Shown piece by piece: positions 8,239-18,357 of a stretch of DNA of 37,979 nucleotides (its first letter is position 1; every line of letters begins with the position of its first letter). This stretch comes from Myxococcaceae bacterium (lineage in GTDB: Bacteria > Myxococcota > Myxococcia > Myxococcales > Myxococcaceae), in NCBI GenBank assembly GCA_020247085.1, contig JADCJJ010000185.1, positions 1 to 37,979 of the forward strand, in the 5' to 3' direction. Under the pieces are notes generated by a model. It searched no databases. It was not told the DNA's origin and was given only the letters and a program-made list of their open reading frames with translations. Position numbers and translations under genes: made by a program.

Positions 8239-9132
8239 TCAGGCAGCGCGCGCGCGCATCACCTGCTCGGGCGAGCCCTCGGGGCACACCTCGAGCAGCT
8301 TGAAGCGGGAGCGGGCGCCGAAGTTGTTCCGGCGGATCATGCTGCCCAGCACCGAGAGCACCTCGCGCGTCGCGTCGAGGCCGAGGTCCAGCGCGGCGAA
8401 GACGTCGACGCCGGGCCCCCGGTACAGCTCGCGGCTCGACGGCTCGTTCGCGCCGGCGGTGAGGCGCCCGAGCGGCGAGCCGAGGGCCATCGCGAAGAGG
8501 AAGAAGCCGCGCACCCAGCCATCGACCTCGAGCTTCGAGGGGGCCTCGCCGAAGGCCTCTTGCGACGAGACGCGCATCAGCTCGTACAGGCCGCGGCCCA
8601 CGCCCTTCACCCCCGAAGCCTTGCGGATCTGCATCTTCGTCCGGATGGCGCTCGTGCCCACCAGCGGGCTCCCATGCAGCTCCTGCATCAGCGCGAGCGA
8701 CTGGGCCCACTCGATGCGGTGCCGGGCGGCCGGCGGGGCCTCGCGGGCCCCGGCGTGCGTCGCCACCAGCGCCTGCACCACCGGCTCGAGCGCCCGCCCG
8801 ACACACAGCTGGGTGAAGTAGCCCGCGACGAAGGCCAGCCCCGCCTCGGTGCCCACCAGGGCGCCGTTCGACACCAGCTCGGCGGCCTTGACGCCGAAGG
8901 CGACGGGCGCCCGCTCGCGCATCAGCCGGCTGAAGGCCGGCGCCACGCCCTGCCCGCGCCACGCGTGGACGCCGGCGGTGAGGCCGCCGAACCAGGGCAG
9001 CTCCACCAGCGCCGCGCCGAAGCGCGCGTACTCGAGGTCTTCGCCGAGGGCCCGGGAGAACTCCTGCGGCAGCGAGTTGACGTGGGCGGCCAGGCGCTCC
9101 ACCGCCGTCAGGTACGTCAGGAAGGCAGGCAT
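8239..9132 (-). CDS. Hypothetical 297-residue protein
   Basis: The track shows a 795-residue minus ORF, but everything upstream of 9132 is antisense to pepA. The ATG at 9130-9132 begins MPAFLTYLTAVERLAAHVNS, and codon use in this part is convincing. The protein looks mostly alpha-helical, without signal peptide or clear membrane span. The opening (TYLTAVERL... YARFGAALVELPWFGG) has the layout of the zinc-dependent phospholipase C-like family, where early His and LGAQGPD-type residues are expected. Those metal ligands are not evident here, so I do not assign an activity. It is divergent from pepA with an 87-bp spacer and convergent with the lipoprotein gene. Confidence 0.72.
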   Translation of the reverse strand: MPAFLTYLTAVERLAAHVNSLPQEFSRALGEDLEYARFGAALVELPWFGGLTAGVHAWRGQGVAPAFSRLMRERAPVAFGVKAAELVSNGALVGTEAGLAFVAGYFTQLCVGRALEPVVQALVATHAGAREAPPAARHRIEWAQSLALMQELHGSPLVGTSAIRTKMQIRKASGVKGVGRGLYELMRVSSQEAFGEAPSKLEVDGWVRGFFLFAMALGSPLGRLTAGANEPSSRELYRGPGVDVFAALDLGLDATREVLSVLGSMIRRNNFGARSRFKLLEVCPEGSPEQVMRARAA

Positions 9133-9219
9133 CGCGCTCACTGTAGCTTTCCCGTGGCGCGCCCACACCCACGAGATAAGACCCTCGCTCCCTCTGCTTG
9201 TGAAGGAGCACTCCGCCCC

Positions 9220-10776
<1,557 letters not shown>

Positions 10777-10786
10777 CGCTGGTGCT

Positions 10787-11626
10787 TCAGGCCTGCCGGC
10801 CGGGGCCGGACGGGGCCTCGGCCTCGAGCCGGCGCTTCGTCAGGTCGAGGTACTGGGGGTCGAGATCGATGCCCACGAAGCGACGGCTCCGCGCCTTCGC
10901 CGCCACGCCGGTGGTGCCGCTCCCGCAGAAGGGGTCGAGCACGAGCGCGTCTTCTTCGGTGCAGGCGTCGACGATGCGCTCGAGCAACTTGCGCGGCTTC
11001 TGGGTGGGGTGCCGGCCGTGCACCTTCTCGCTCGGCCGGGGCGTCGGCATCGTCCACACGTCGCGCATCTGCTTGCCGCCGTTCTCTTCCTTCATGCGCT
11101 TGTAGTTGAACGTGTGGAGCAGCTTCCCCTTGCTCATCGGCGCCGCCCAGATCAGCAGCTCGGTCGAGTGCGTGAACGTGCGGCAGGCGAGGTTCGGTGA
11201 GGCGTTCGGCTTGAACCACGTCACCATGTTGAGGATCTTGAAGCCGAGCTTCTGCATCGCGAAGCCGACGTTGAAGATGACGTGCTGGGTGCCCGACACC
11301 CAGAGGGTGCCCGAGGGCTTGAGCACCCGGTGGCACTGCTCGAGCCACCGCGCAGTGAAGTCGTGGTCGTGTTCGACGCCCCGCGAGGCGTCCCAGGCGC
11401 CCTTATCGACCTTCACCCGGCGGCCTGACTGACACGTCGTACCGCCGTTCGACAGGAAGTACGGCGGGTCGGCGAAGATGAGGTCGAACGTCGCCGCCTC
11501 GAACCCCTCGAGCAGCCGCTGCGAGTCACCCTGATACAGAAGCCAGTCGCGCCCCCGCGCGTGGACGTGCGACGACAGATCGATTCCCGCGCGCGCGCGC
11601 GCGTTGGCCAACGTTGCGACGGACAT
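10787..11626 (-). CDS. DpnA-like adenine-N6 DNA methyltransferase (probable GATC)
   Basis: A 279-residue beta-class amino-methyltransferase: the catalytic DPPY motif (D53-Y56, FADPPYFLSNGG) comes before the SAM-binding motif (DPFCGSGTTGV, about 231-241). The flanking sequence closely follows my recollection of Streptococcus DpnA (M.DpnIIB): a VDKGAWD loop, VLKPSGTLWVSGTQHVI, then NLACRTFTHSTELLIWA, GKQMRDVWT and HPTQKPRKLLERI. DpnA methylates adenine in GATC, including single-stranded DNA, so GATC is the inferred target. No restriction endonuclease gene is adjacent, so it looks like an orphan. The ATG has GGAGG four bases upstream. Codons 8-13 contain a 16-base CG alternation, and GATC sites lie in its probable promoter (see findings). 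Confidence 0.93.
   Translation of the reverse strand: MSVATLANARARAGIDLSSHVHARGRDWLLYQGDSQRLLEGFEAATFDLIFADPPYFLSNGGTTCQSGRRVKVDKGAWDASRGVEHDHDFTARWLEQCHRVLKPSGTLWVSGTQHVIFNVGFAMQKLGFKILNMVTWFKPNASPNLACRTFTHSTELLIWAAPMSKGKLLHTFNYKRMKEENGGKQMRDVWTMPTPRPSEKVHGRHPTQKPRKLLERIVDACTEEDALVLDPFCGSGTTGVAAKARSRRFVGIDLDPQYLDLTKRRLEAEAPSGPGRQA
11588..11603 (-). repeat. (CG)8 dinucleotide tract in methyltransferase 5' end
   Basis: Sixteen uninterrupted bases of alternating C and G, encoding Ala-Arg-Ala-Arg-Ala beginning about 23 bases after the ATG of the DpnA-like gene. Slippage by one 2-base unit would shift the frame near the start. Whether it varies cannot be told from one sequence. Confidence 0.9.
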
Positions 11627-11680
11627 CTCGCCTCCGGTGTGTCGGTGTCTCGCCTGCGAACTGCAACAGGCCTGATCGAG

Positions 11681-11708
11681 ACGGTAGACGAGGATCGATC
11701 GACGTCAA
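11681..11708 (-). promoter_or_regulatory. Candidate promoter with two GATC sites in the spacer
   Basis: On the minus strand, TTGACG (11708-11703) is followed after 16 bases by TACCGT (11686-11681), about 55 bases before the methyltransferase ATG. The -35 match is good and the -10 match weak. The spacer contains GATCGATC (11700-11693), and a third GATC lies at 11674-11677. If the enzyme methylates GATC, these sites could allow self-regulation. This is a prediction from pattern only. Confidence 0.35.
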
Positions 11709-11736
11709 CTTTCCCGCTCGGCGGCGCGGCGAACGA

Positions 11737-12840
<1,104 letters not shown>

Positions 12841-12871
12841 GAGACGAGACCTCCTGACGACTGCGGGCATG

Positions 12872-12900
12872 AAAAACCGCTCTGGTGGTGGCCAGAGCGG
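12872..12900 (-). terminator. Rho-independent terminator of rpmE
   Basis: On the minus strand, CCGCTCTGG is followed by a 6-base loop, then CCAGAGCGG and TTTTT. The 9-bp stem is perfect. It lies 31 bases after the rpmE stop and 31 bases before the DUF1385 start. This is the only classical stem plus U-tract seen in the window. Confidence 0.9.
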
Positions 12901-12931
12901 CGGGCACGGCGCACGACGCGGCGGCGGACCG

Positions 12932-13150
12932 TCAGGCCTTGGCGCTGCCCTTCTTGACGTCGTACTTCTTCTTGAAGCGGTCGATGCGGCCCTGCGTGTC
13001 GACGAGCTTGTACTTGCCGGTGAAGAACGGGTGGCAGTTCGAGCAGATCTCGACGTTGAACGAGCCGCGGGTCGAGCGCGTCTCGATGACGTTGCCGCAG
13101 GCGCAGCTGATGCGAGCGGGGGGGTAGACGGGGTGCAGATCGGCCTTCAT
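12932..13150 (-). CDS. rpmE: 50S ribosomal protein L31
   Basis: A 72-residue protein of the large ribosomal subunit. The sequence [20 protein letters not shown], then [31 protein letters not shown] is diagnostic. It is the zinc-binding (C+) type, with Cys at 16, 18, 36 and 39. The ATG at 13150 has AAGGA six bases upstream. It is divergent from the radical SAM gene and followed by a strong terminator. Confidence 0.98.
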   Translation of the reverse strand: MKADLHPVYPPARISCACGNVIETRSTRGSFNVEICSNCHPFFTGKYKLVDTQGRIDRFKKKYDVKKGSAKA

Positions 13151-13195
13151 GTCGAGTCCTTGTCGGCCCACCTTGCATCGGGGAGATCCCGGTGG

Positions 13196-13255
13196 ACCGG
13201 TGGGAGCCACAGCCTGTACCGCCACTTCGGGCCACGCGCAACTGGCTCCACCGGT
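13196..13255. repeat. Imperfect inverted repeat in rpmE / radical SAM spacer
   Basis: The arms ACCGGTGGGAGCCA (13196-13209) and TGGCTCCACCGGT (13243-13255) pair except for one bulged base, with a 33-base spacer. It lies in the 186-bp divergent spacer, 46 bases or more upstream of rpmE and 80 upstream of the radical SAM start. It could be an operator or an mRNA leader structure; nothing ties it to a known regulator. Confidence 0.45.
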
Positions 13256-13336
13256 ACGCGCGGAGGCCGGGGTGGGCACCGCGGCCGACGGTAGGGCCTG
13301 CCCTTCCCGGCCTCCCCTGCTACGACTTCGGAAGCG

Positions 13337-14632
13337 ATGCCTGCGTACAAGCTGTTGTTGGCAGACCCGAAGGGCCGCGTCATCGAGCACCCGTGGCTGC
13401 TGGCGAGCCTGCGGTCTGACGAGGCCGTGCTGCCGCCCCGGGAGCGCCCCATTCCCCTGCCAGACGGGGGAAAGCTCGCCCACCTGCCGGGGCGGCTGCC
13501 GGTGGGGTTCGACCCGACGACGAAGCAGCCCGTGTTGGTCGAGCGCTTCGAGCTCGACGGCAAGCGCTTCGTCCCTCACGCGGTAGGCGCGACGCTGCCG
13601 CCGGGATTCACCCGCACCTACCTGCCGGGAGAGGTCGCCCGCGAGGGGGGCCCCGTGCTGCCGCAGTGGGCGTACACGGCGGCGGCCTGGGGCGATGCCG
13701 GGCCGGTGGTGTGGGCGCTCCACACCGATCGCCGCAAGCACTGGACGCCAGCGCGCTTCTCGACCCCCGAGGTGAAGCGCCTCGTCGCCGAGCACCTCGC
13801 CCGGCTGCCGGGCAACCGCGTGGTCTCTCAGCTGAAGACCTGCGCCCTCGTCTATCGCTGCTTTACCAGCCAGAACATCTTCTATTCCCGCGACGAGGGG
13901 GCCCTGCCCGCCTCGGTCATGTGCAACGCCGCTTGCGTCGGCTGCATCTCGGATCAACCCGAGGGCGGACCGCCGGCCTCGCACGAGCGCATGGCGGACG
14001 GCCCCTCGGCGAACGAGCTCGCCGACGTCGCCAGCTGGCACCTCGAGCATGCGCCGGGCCGCACCATGGTGAGCTTCGGCCAGGGCTGCGAGGGAGAGCC
14101 CCTCACGCGCTGGCGCTTCATCGCCGAGGCGATAGGTCTCATTCGCGCGCGCACGTCGAAGGGGTCGATCAACATCAACACCAACGGCAGCCTCACGAAG
14201 GGCCTCGACGCGCTCTTCGACGCGGGCCTCGACGCGGTGCGCGTCTCGCTCAACTCGGCGGTGAAGGAACTCTACGAGGCGTACTACCAGCCGCGGCAGT
14301 ACGGATGGGAGGACGTCGAGGCGTCGATCGCCCTCGCGCGCAGGCGGGGCGCGTACGTCGCGCTCAACCTGCTGCTCTTCCCCGGGGTGACCGACCGGCA
14401 GGGCGAGGCCGACGCCCTGGTGCGGCTGATCAAGAAGTACCGCGTCGATCAGGTGCAGACGCGCCCGCTCGCCATCGATCCGCTCCAGTACATCGCCGTC
14501 GCCAGAGGCCGCGGCGCCGGCGGAGCCCCCATCGGCATCTCGAACCTCGTCCGCCGCTTCAAGGCCGAGGCACCGTGGGTGACGGTGGGCAACTTCGCGC
14601 GCGGGCTCGGCGAGCGGCGGCGTCGAAAATGA
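13337..14632 (+). CDS. Radical SAM protein with long N-terminal extension
   Basis: A 431-residue protein. The iron-sulphur motif is [10 protein letters not shown] (CX3CX2C, about residues 197-204), so the SAM radical core starts unusually late. GQGCEGEPL (the GGE-like motif), ININTNGSL and VRVSLNS follow as in class A radical SAM barrels, and the order to [12 protein letters not shown] is consistent. The first 190 residues form a separate region with beta-rich character and a few aromatic residues; I do not recognise it. No C-terminal SPASM cysteines are seen. The product class is unknown. It starts with ATG, is divergent from rpmE, and ends in a hairpin-bearing spacer shared with a convergent gene. 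No peptide-precursor gene is evident nearby. Confidence 0.88.
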   Translation: MPAYKLLLADPKGRVIEHPWLLASLRSDEAVLPPRERPIPLPDGGKLAHLPGRLPVGFDPTTKQPVLVERFELDGKRFVPHAVGATLPPGFTRTYLPGEVAREGGPVLPQWAYTAAAWGDAGPVVWALHTDRRKHWTPARFSTPEVKRLVAEHLARLPGNRVVSQLKTCALVYRCFTSQNIFYSRDEGALPASVMCNAACVGCISDQPEGGPPASHERMADGPSANELADVASWHLEHAPGRTMVSFGQGCEGEPLTRWRFIAEAIGLIRARTSKGSININTNGSLTKGLDALFDAGLDAVRVSLNSAVKELYEAYYQPRQYGWEDVEASIALARRRGAYVALNLLLFPGVTDRQGEADALVRLIKKYRVDQVQTRPLAIDPLQYIAVARGRGAGGAPIGISNLVRRFKAEAPWVTVGNFARGLGERRRRK

Positions 14633-14634
14633 AC

Positions 14635-14668
14635 GGGGCTCCGACCAAAGGGGGAAAGCCGGAGCCCC
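14635..14668. terminator. Hairpin between convergent genes
   Basis: GGGGCTCCG and CGGAGCCCC form a perfect 9-bp stem with a 16-base loop, starting 3 bases after the radical SAM stop and ending 24 bases before the end of the convergent gene. On the minus strand a TTCATTTT stretch follows; on the plus strand there is no T-run. A bidirectional terminator is plausible but not classical. Confidence 0.55.
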
Positions 14669-14692
14669 GCGGAGTCTGGCCCAATGCCAGCC

Positions 14693-15160
14693 TCACCAAA
14701 GCTGTTGCGCGCCGACGGCCGTACTGGCGGTCGGCTCGTCGTCGTCCGTGACGGTCTTCGAGGCCGCGGCGCTCAGCGTCACCGGGGGCGCCTCGAACAC
14801 GTCGGTGTCGCCATCGACGTTCGCCGCGCGCGGCGCGACGCGCTCGAGCGACGCCGCCGCCAGCGTCGGGCCGTCGGCGACCCCCGTCACCGAGAGCCCA
14901 CGCTCGATCTGCAGCCGCTTCACCGCCGTCTCGGTACGAGGGCCGAAGACGCCGGAGCCCGCCGAGAAGTCAGCCCGCGAGAGGTAGCCCCGGGCGACGA
15001 GCTTGAGCTGAAGGTTCCGCACCGCCGTGCCCGTCGCGCCTCGACGCAGCACAGCCGCCGCCTTCGCGCGCTCGAAGCCGTCACGCCCGTGGACCGCGCC
15101 CCCCACCAGTACTGGCCGGCGGGTCGCTGCGGCGCGCATCGGAGAGAGGGGAACGGCCAT
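14693..15160 (-). CDS. Peptidoglycan-binding (PG_binding_1) domain protein
   Basis: A 155-residue protein. Residues about 36-105 are a single PG_binding_1 domain: LRRGATGTAVRNLQLKLVARGYL, then GVFGPRTETAVKRLQIERGL and VTGVADGPTLAAA. The C-terminal 50 residues are low-complexity and acidic (DGDTDVFEAPP..TDDDEPTASTA). There is no signal peptide and no membrane segment, so if it reaches the cell wall it must use another route, or it may be part of a phage-like or secretion structure. No catalytic domain accompanies it. The ATG at 15160 has AGGAC just upstream; a second ATG at codon 8 is possible. The 263-bp gap upstream holds no convincing gene. Confidence 0.8.
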   Translation of the reverse strand: MAVPLSPMRAAATRRPVLVGGAVHGRDGFERAKAAAVLRRGATGTAVRNLQLKLVARGYLSRADFSAGSGVFGPRTETAVKRLQIERGLSVTGVADGPTLAAASLERVAPRAANVDGDTDVFEAPPVTLSAAASKTVTDDDEPTASTAVGAQQLW

Positions 15161-15423
15161 GTCCTGCGCCTATCCAAGAGCCGGGCCACTGCCCTGACGT
15201 CCACAGGTGCCTGATTCTCTTCAATCCCTTCGGACCACGTCAGCGCGCGAGTGGCGCGCCGATGCACCAGGGGCTGCCACCCGATGGCCCGTAGCGCTGG
15301 AAGATCAATGGGCTGGCTGGGCATGCAGCCTCCGGCGCATCGATGCTCCACTGGAGGGCTGGAGGGCAGGTGCTGGGCCGGAGCTGGGGCTGTGGCGGCG
15401 ACGCCAGCGCGTCGAGCGGCCGG

Positions 15424-16158
15424 TCAGGCGAGCAGCGCCAGCAGCTGAGGGAGGCCCTGGGCGTTCTTCGCGAGGGCGGCGTCGGCGCCGTACTCCTTCG
15501 CGAGGCGCTCGAGCGGGGCCTGCGCGTCGGCGCTGCACAGGACCACGCGAATGCCAGCGAAGAGCGAGTTGCCCTTGATGAACCGGCTGAGCGTCTCGGC
15601 GCTGCCCGAGGGCGCGGCGACGTCGAGCAGCGCGACGTCGGGGCGCGTCTTCTTCTTCAAGATGACCTTCGTCGCGCTCTCGGCGTCACCGGCCGTGATC
15701 ACCTCGTGGCCCCGGGCCTCGAGCTCGGCCTTGAGCTGGAGCCCAGCCGCGTCGCCGCCGTCGACGAGGAGCACGCGCCGCCGGGCGTGGAGCTCACCCT
15801 CGAGGGCGTCTCGAATCGTCTCGACGGCCGCCTCGAGCCCCTGGGACTTGGCGACGTAGCCGTCGGCGCCCGAGACGCGCACCTTCTCCATCAGCTCCTG
15901 CTCCGGCAGGTCTGAGTAAAGGAACAGGCGCGCGGACACCTTGCGCTGGACACGGAGGAACTCGACGACGTCGTCGCCATACATCTCGGGCATGTTCACG
16001 TCGACGAGCACCACGTCATAGGTGTTCGCATCGAGGCGCTCGTCGAGGCTCGCCAGGTCGCCCGCCGAATCGGCGACGATTCCGGCGGCAGAAAGCGCCT
16101 CGGAGATCAGCTGCACCGTCATCGGGCTGTCATCAATGACCAGAACGCGAGCCGTCAT
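15424..16158 (-). CDS. frzZ: FrzZ double response-regulator output protein
   Basis: A 244-residue protein with two receiver domains and no output domain. Receiver 1 (about 3-118) has D9/D10, phospho-acceptor D53 (VVLVDVNMP), S82 and K104. Receiver 2 (about 127-244) has D179 (ALLDVAAP), S209 and K231, but its acidic pair is D133-G134. In M. xanthus, FrzZ is the phospho-output of FrzE that acts at the cell pole on the reversal switch, and it is transcribed divergently from frzA, exactly as here. The M. xanthus protein has a Pro/Ala-rich linker between the receivers; here only about five residues separate them. The ATG at 16158 is used; the longer track ORF runs antisense to frzA. Confidence 0.9.
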   Translation of the reverse strand: MTARVLVIDDSPMTVQLISEALSAAGIVADSAGDLASLDERLDANTYDVVLVDVNMPEMYGDDVVEFLRVQRKVSARLFLYSDLPEQELMEKVRVSGADGYVAKSQGLEAAVETIRDALEGELHARRRVLLVDGGDAAGLQLKAELEARGHEVITAGDAESATKVILKKKTRPDVALLDVAAPSGSAETLSRFIKGNSLFAGIRVVLCSADAQAPLERLAKEYGADAALAKNAQGLPQLLALLA

Positions 16159-16184
16159 GAACCGCTCGTGTTCTAGCAGAGTTC

Positions 16185-16214
16185 TTGACCGGCACCTCCA
16201 TGCATTTCGATACT
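16185..16214 (+). promoter_or_regulatory. Candidate frz operon promoter
   Basis: TTGACC (16185-16190), an 18-base spacer and GATACT (16209-16214) match sigma-70 elements at 5 of 6 and 4 of 6 positions. The expected transcript start would be only a few bases before the frzA GTG at 16228, implying a very short leader. No ribosome binding site is visible before that GTG, which fits. Confidence 0.45.
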
Positions 16215-16227
16215 GTCGTCCAACGCC

Positions 16228-16740
16228 GTGCACCCGACGCCCCTTCAACGCGCGCTCGCCGAAGCACCGGACACGGCCCGCGCCCAGGCGGCCCGCCCGG
16301 AGGAGGAGTTCTTCATCTTCACCCTGGGCCCCCTGACGATGGCGGTGACGTCGCAGCACGTCCGCGAGGTCACCCGGCTGACCCAGCCAACACCGCTGCC
16401 GCGGGCCCCCTCGTTCCTCGTCGGGGTCGTCGGCAGCCGGGGGCAGGTGCTGCCGGTCGTCGACCTGCTGCGCTTCCTGCAACAGGGCGAGGCGAAGGTG
16501 CTCGGCGGTGCCCGCATGTTCATCGGGGAGTCGAGCGGATTGATCGTCGGCTTCGTCGCCGACCAGGTGGTGGGGCTCCGGCGCATCTTCGTGGCGGACA
16601 AGCTCCCCCCGCCCGCAGGCGGCCTGGCGGCCAGCGAGTTCCTGTCGGGGCTCGTGCAGCACCGCGAGCTGGGCACGTTGAGCCTGATCGACCTGCCGAA
16701 GGTGATGCACGCCGCGCGCGCGTTGGTGGTCCGGCGATGA
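16228..16740 (+). CDS. frzA: FrzA, CheW-type coupling protein
   Basis: A 170-residue CheW-domain protein that links the receptor FrzCD to the kinase FrzE. The domain spans about residues 26-165: EFFIFTLGPLTMAVTSQHVREVTR, then VVGSRGQVLPVVDLLRFL and VGFVADQVVGLRRI match the CheW core strands and the conserved RG..LPVVDL loop. The start is a GTG with no Shine-Dalgarno; a promoter-like sequence lies immediately upstream. It overlaps frzB by 4 bases (ATGA). The order frzA-frzB-frzCD-frzE-frzG-frzF is that of the M. xanthus operon, which supports orthology strongly. Confidence 0.93.
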   Translation: MHPTPLQRALAEAPDTARAQAARPEEEFFIFTLGPLTMAVTSQHVREVTRLTQPTPLPRAPSFLVGVVGSRGQVLPVVDLLRFLQQGEAKVLGGARMFIGESSGLIVGFVADQVVGLRRIFVADKLPPPAGGLAASEFLSGLVQHRELGTLSLIDLPKVMHAARALVVRR

Positions 16741-17102
16741 GCGAGCGCGCCGAGCTCGTCATCTTCGAGATCGCCGGGCGCCGGTTCGGCGCCGACATGA
16801 CGCAGGTGCGCCGCATCGACCGGCTCGACGTGGCGGCCAGCGTCGGGGCTCCGCTCGGGCGCGTTCACGAGGGCCGCCGCGCCCTCGTCTTCTCGCCGGA
16901 CGGCGAGCGGGAGCTGCACCTCGCCATCGACGCCGTCGCCGGCGTCCAGGCGGTGTCGAGCGACGAGCTGCGCCGGCTCCCGACCGCCGTCGGCCCGTCA
17001 CCCCTCGTCATCGGCGCATGGCTCGACCGCGACGCGCCCGTCCTTCTCATCGACCTCTACGCGACTCAAACGTCCACTGCCCCCGAAGGCCACCATGCCT
17101 GA
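16737..17102 (+). CDS. frzB: FrzB, short CheW-like protein
   Basis: A 121-residue protein starting at the ATG that overlaps the frzA stop. It begins AELVIFEIAGRRFGADMTQVRRIDRL, the first CheW strands, but is much shorter than FrzA and lacks the RGxxLPVVDL loop; GRVHEGRRALVFS stands in its place. In M. xanthus, FrzB is a truncated CheW-like protein needed for signalling through FrzCD but not able to couple to FrzE like FrzA. The short length and missing loop here agree. The stop lies inside frzCD, with an 8-base overlap. Confidence 0.88.
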   Translation: MSERAELVIFEIAGRRFGADMTQVRRIDRLDVAASVGAPLGRVHEGRRALVFSPDGERELHLAIDAVAGVQAVSSDELRRLPTAVGPSPLVIGAWLDRDAPVLLIDLYATQTSTAPEGHHA

Positions 17103-18351
17103 CTCCAGCCCCACGCCTCCGAAGAAGCCGAAGAAGTCGCCCCCTCCCGCCGCCCCTGAGGTGCCCGCGATGGTCTCCGCCGACGGCGCGATGACGCCGC
17201 TGCTCGCGTCACTCAATGCGCTCAGCAATGGGCGCCTCGACGCGCGAGTCGACGTCGCCGCCCTCACAGGCGAGGCCGCCGAAGCCGGCCGCCTCGTCAA
17301 CCTGCTGATGGACCGGGTCGAGAGCCGCGTCGCCGAGTCCGAGGTGCGAAAGGAGCGCACCCGGGTCATCGTCGAGCAGGCCATCGGCGGCCTCGATGCG
17401 CTCGTGCGGCAGGGCGAGCTGGCCGCCTTCGAGGCGCGCACCGACGACGCCGTGCTGTCGCCGCTCCTCGACGGGTTCTCGAAGGTGATCGAGACGCTGC
17501 GCACGTTCGTTCGCGAGATCAACGAGGCGGCGCTGCGGCTCTCGTCCTCTGCCAACGAGGTGCTCGCCGCGTCGACGCAGCACGAGTCGTCGTCGACCGA
17601 GCAGGCGGCCGCCATTCACGAGACGACCGCCACCATGGAGGAGCTCAAGCACGCCTCGGCGCAGATCGCCGAGAACGCCGGCGCGGTGGCGCGCGTCGCC
17701 GAGGAGACGCTCAACTCGGCCCGCTCGGGGCGCGGGGCCATTGCCGAGTTCATTCAGGCGATGCAGCAGATTCGCGCCGACGGCGTCGCGGTCAGCGAGT
17801 CGATCACCAAGCTGCTCCGACGCGTCGAGCGCATCGGCACCGTCGTCGACGTCATCGACGAGATCGCCGACCGCTCCGACCTGCTCGCCCTCAACGCGGC
17901 CCTCGAGGGCAGCCGGGCGGGAGAGGCCGGGAAGGGCTTCAGCATCGTCGCCGCCGAAATGCGGCGCCTCGCCGAGAACGTGTTGGACTCGACGAAGGAG
18001 ATCAAGAACCTCATCACCGAGATCCGCGAGGCGACGGCCGCGGCCGCGACCGCCGCTGACGCCTCACGCCAGGCGACCGACGCCGGCGAGCGGCTGGGCA
18101 GCGTCGCCGCGAGCGCCGTCGAGGGCATCTTGTCGGGCGTGCAGGAGACGAGCGACGCCGCCCGCGTCATCAACCTCGCGACGCAGCAGCAACGCACCGC
18201 GACCGAGCAGGTCGTCGCGTCGATGGGCGAGATCGAAGACGTGACGCGCCAGACGACGCAGGCCTCGAAGCAGGCGACCGGCGCCGCCGCCGAGCTTACG
18301 CAGCTCGCCGGCCGCCTCTCGGAGCTGATCAAGCGGTTCAAGGCCGACTGA
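17095..18351 (+). CDS. frzCD: FrzCD, cytoplasmic methyl-accepting chemoreceptor
   Basis: A 418-residue receptor with no membrane segments and no periplasmic domain. The N-terminus is basic and proline-rich (PTPPKKPKKSPPPAAPE). In M. xanthus the positively charged FrzCD N-terminus is reported to tether the array to the nucleoid. Residues about 40-140 form a variable helical region, and from about 150 the methyl-accepting coiled coil is almost textbook: SSANEVLAASTQHESSSTEQ, the hairpin tip DRSDLLALNAALEGSRAGEAG, and the C-terminal GAAAELTQLAGRLSELIKRF. Methylation is expected from FrzF and demethylation from FrzG. It overlaps frzB by 8 bases and is followed after 6 bases by frzE. Confidence 0.96.
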   Translation: MPDSSPTPPKKPKKSPPPAAPEVPAMVSADGAMTPLLASLNALSNGRLDARVDVAALTGEAAEAGRLVNLLMDRVESRVAESEVRKERTRVIVEQAIGGLDALVRQGELAAFEARTDDAVLSPLLDGFSKVIETLRTFVREINEAALRLSSSANEVLAASTQHESSSTEQAAAIHETTATMEELKHASAQIAENAGAVARVAEETLNSARSGRGAIAEFIQAMQQIRADGVAVSESITKLLRRVERIGTVVDVIDEIADRSDLLALNAALEGSRAGEAGKGFSIVAAEMRRLAENVLDSTKEIKNLITEIREATAAAATAADASRQATDAGERLGSVAASAVEGILSGVQETSDAARVINLATQQQRTATEQVVASMGEIEDVTRQTTQASKQATGAAAELTQLAGRLSELIKRFKAD

Positions 18352-18357
18352 CCCCGC

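Noticed and set aside
8560-9219. Extended 738-residue version of PepA and 795-residue version of the neighbouring minus gene
   Set aside because: Each extension is antisense to the other gene. Family starts and ribosome sites support the shorter forms.
15161-15423. Possible small gene in the gap before frzZ (several open frames)
   Set aside because: No frame shows a recognisable domain, and none has a start with a ribosome site. I see nothing convincing in this gap.
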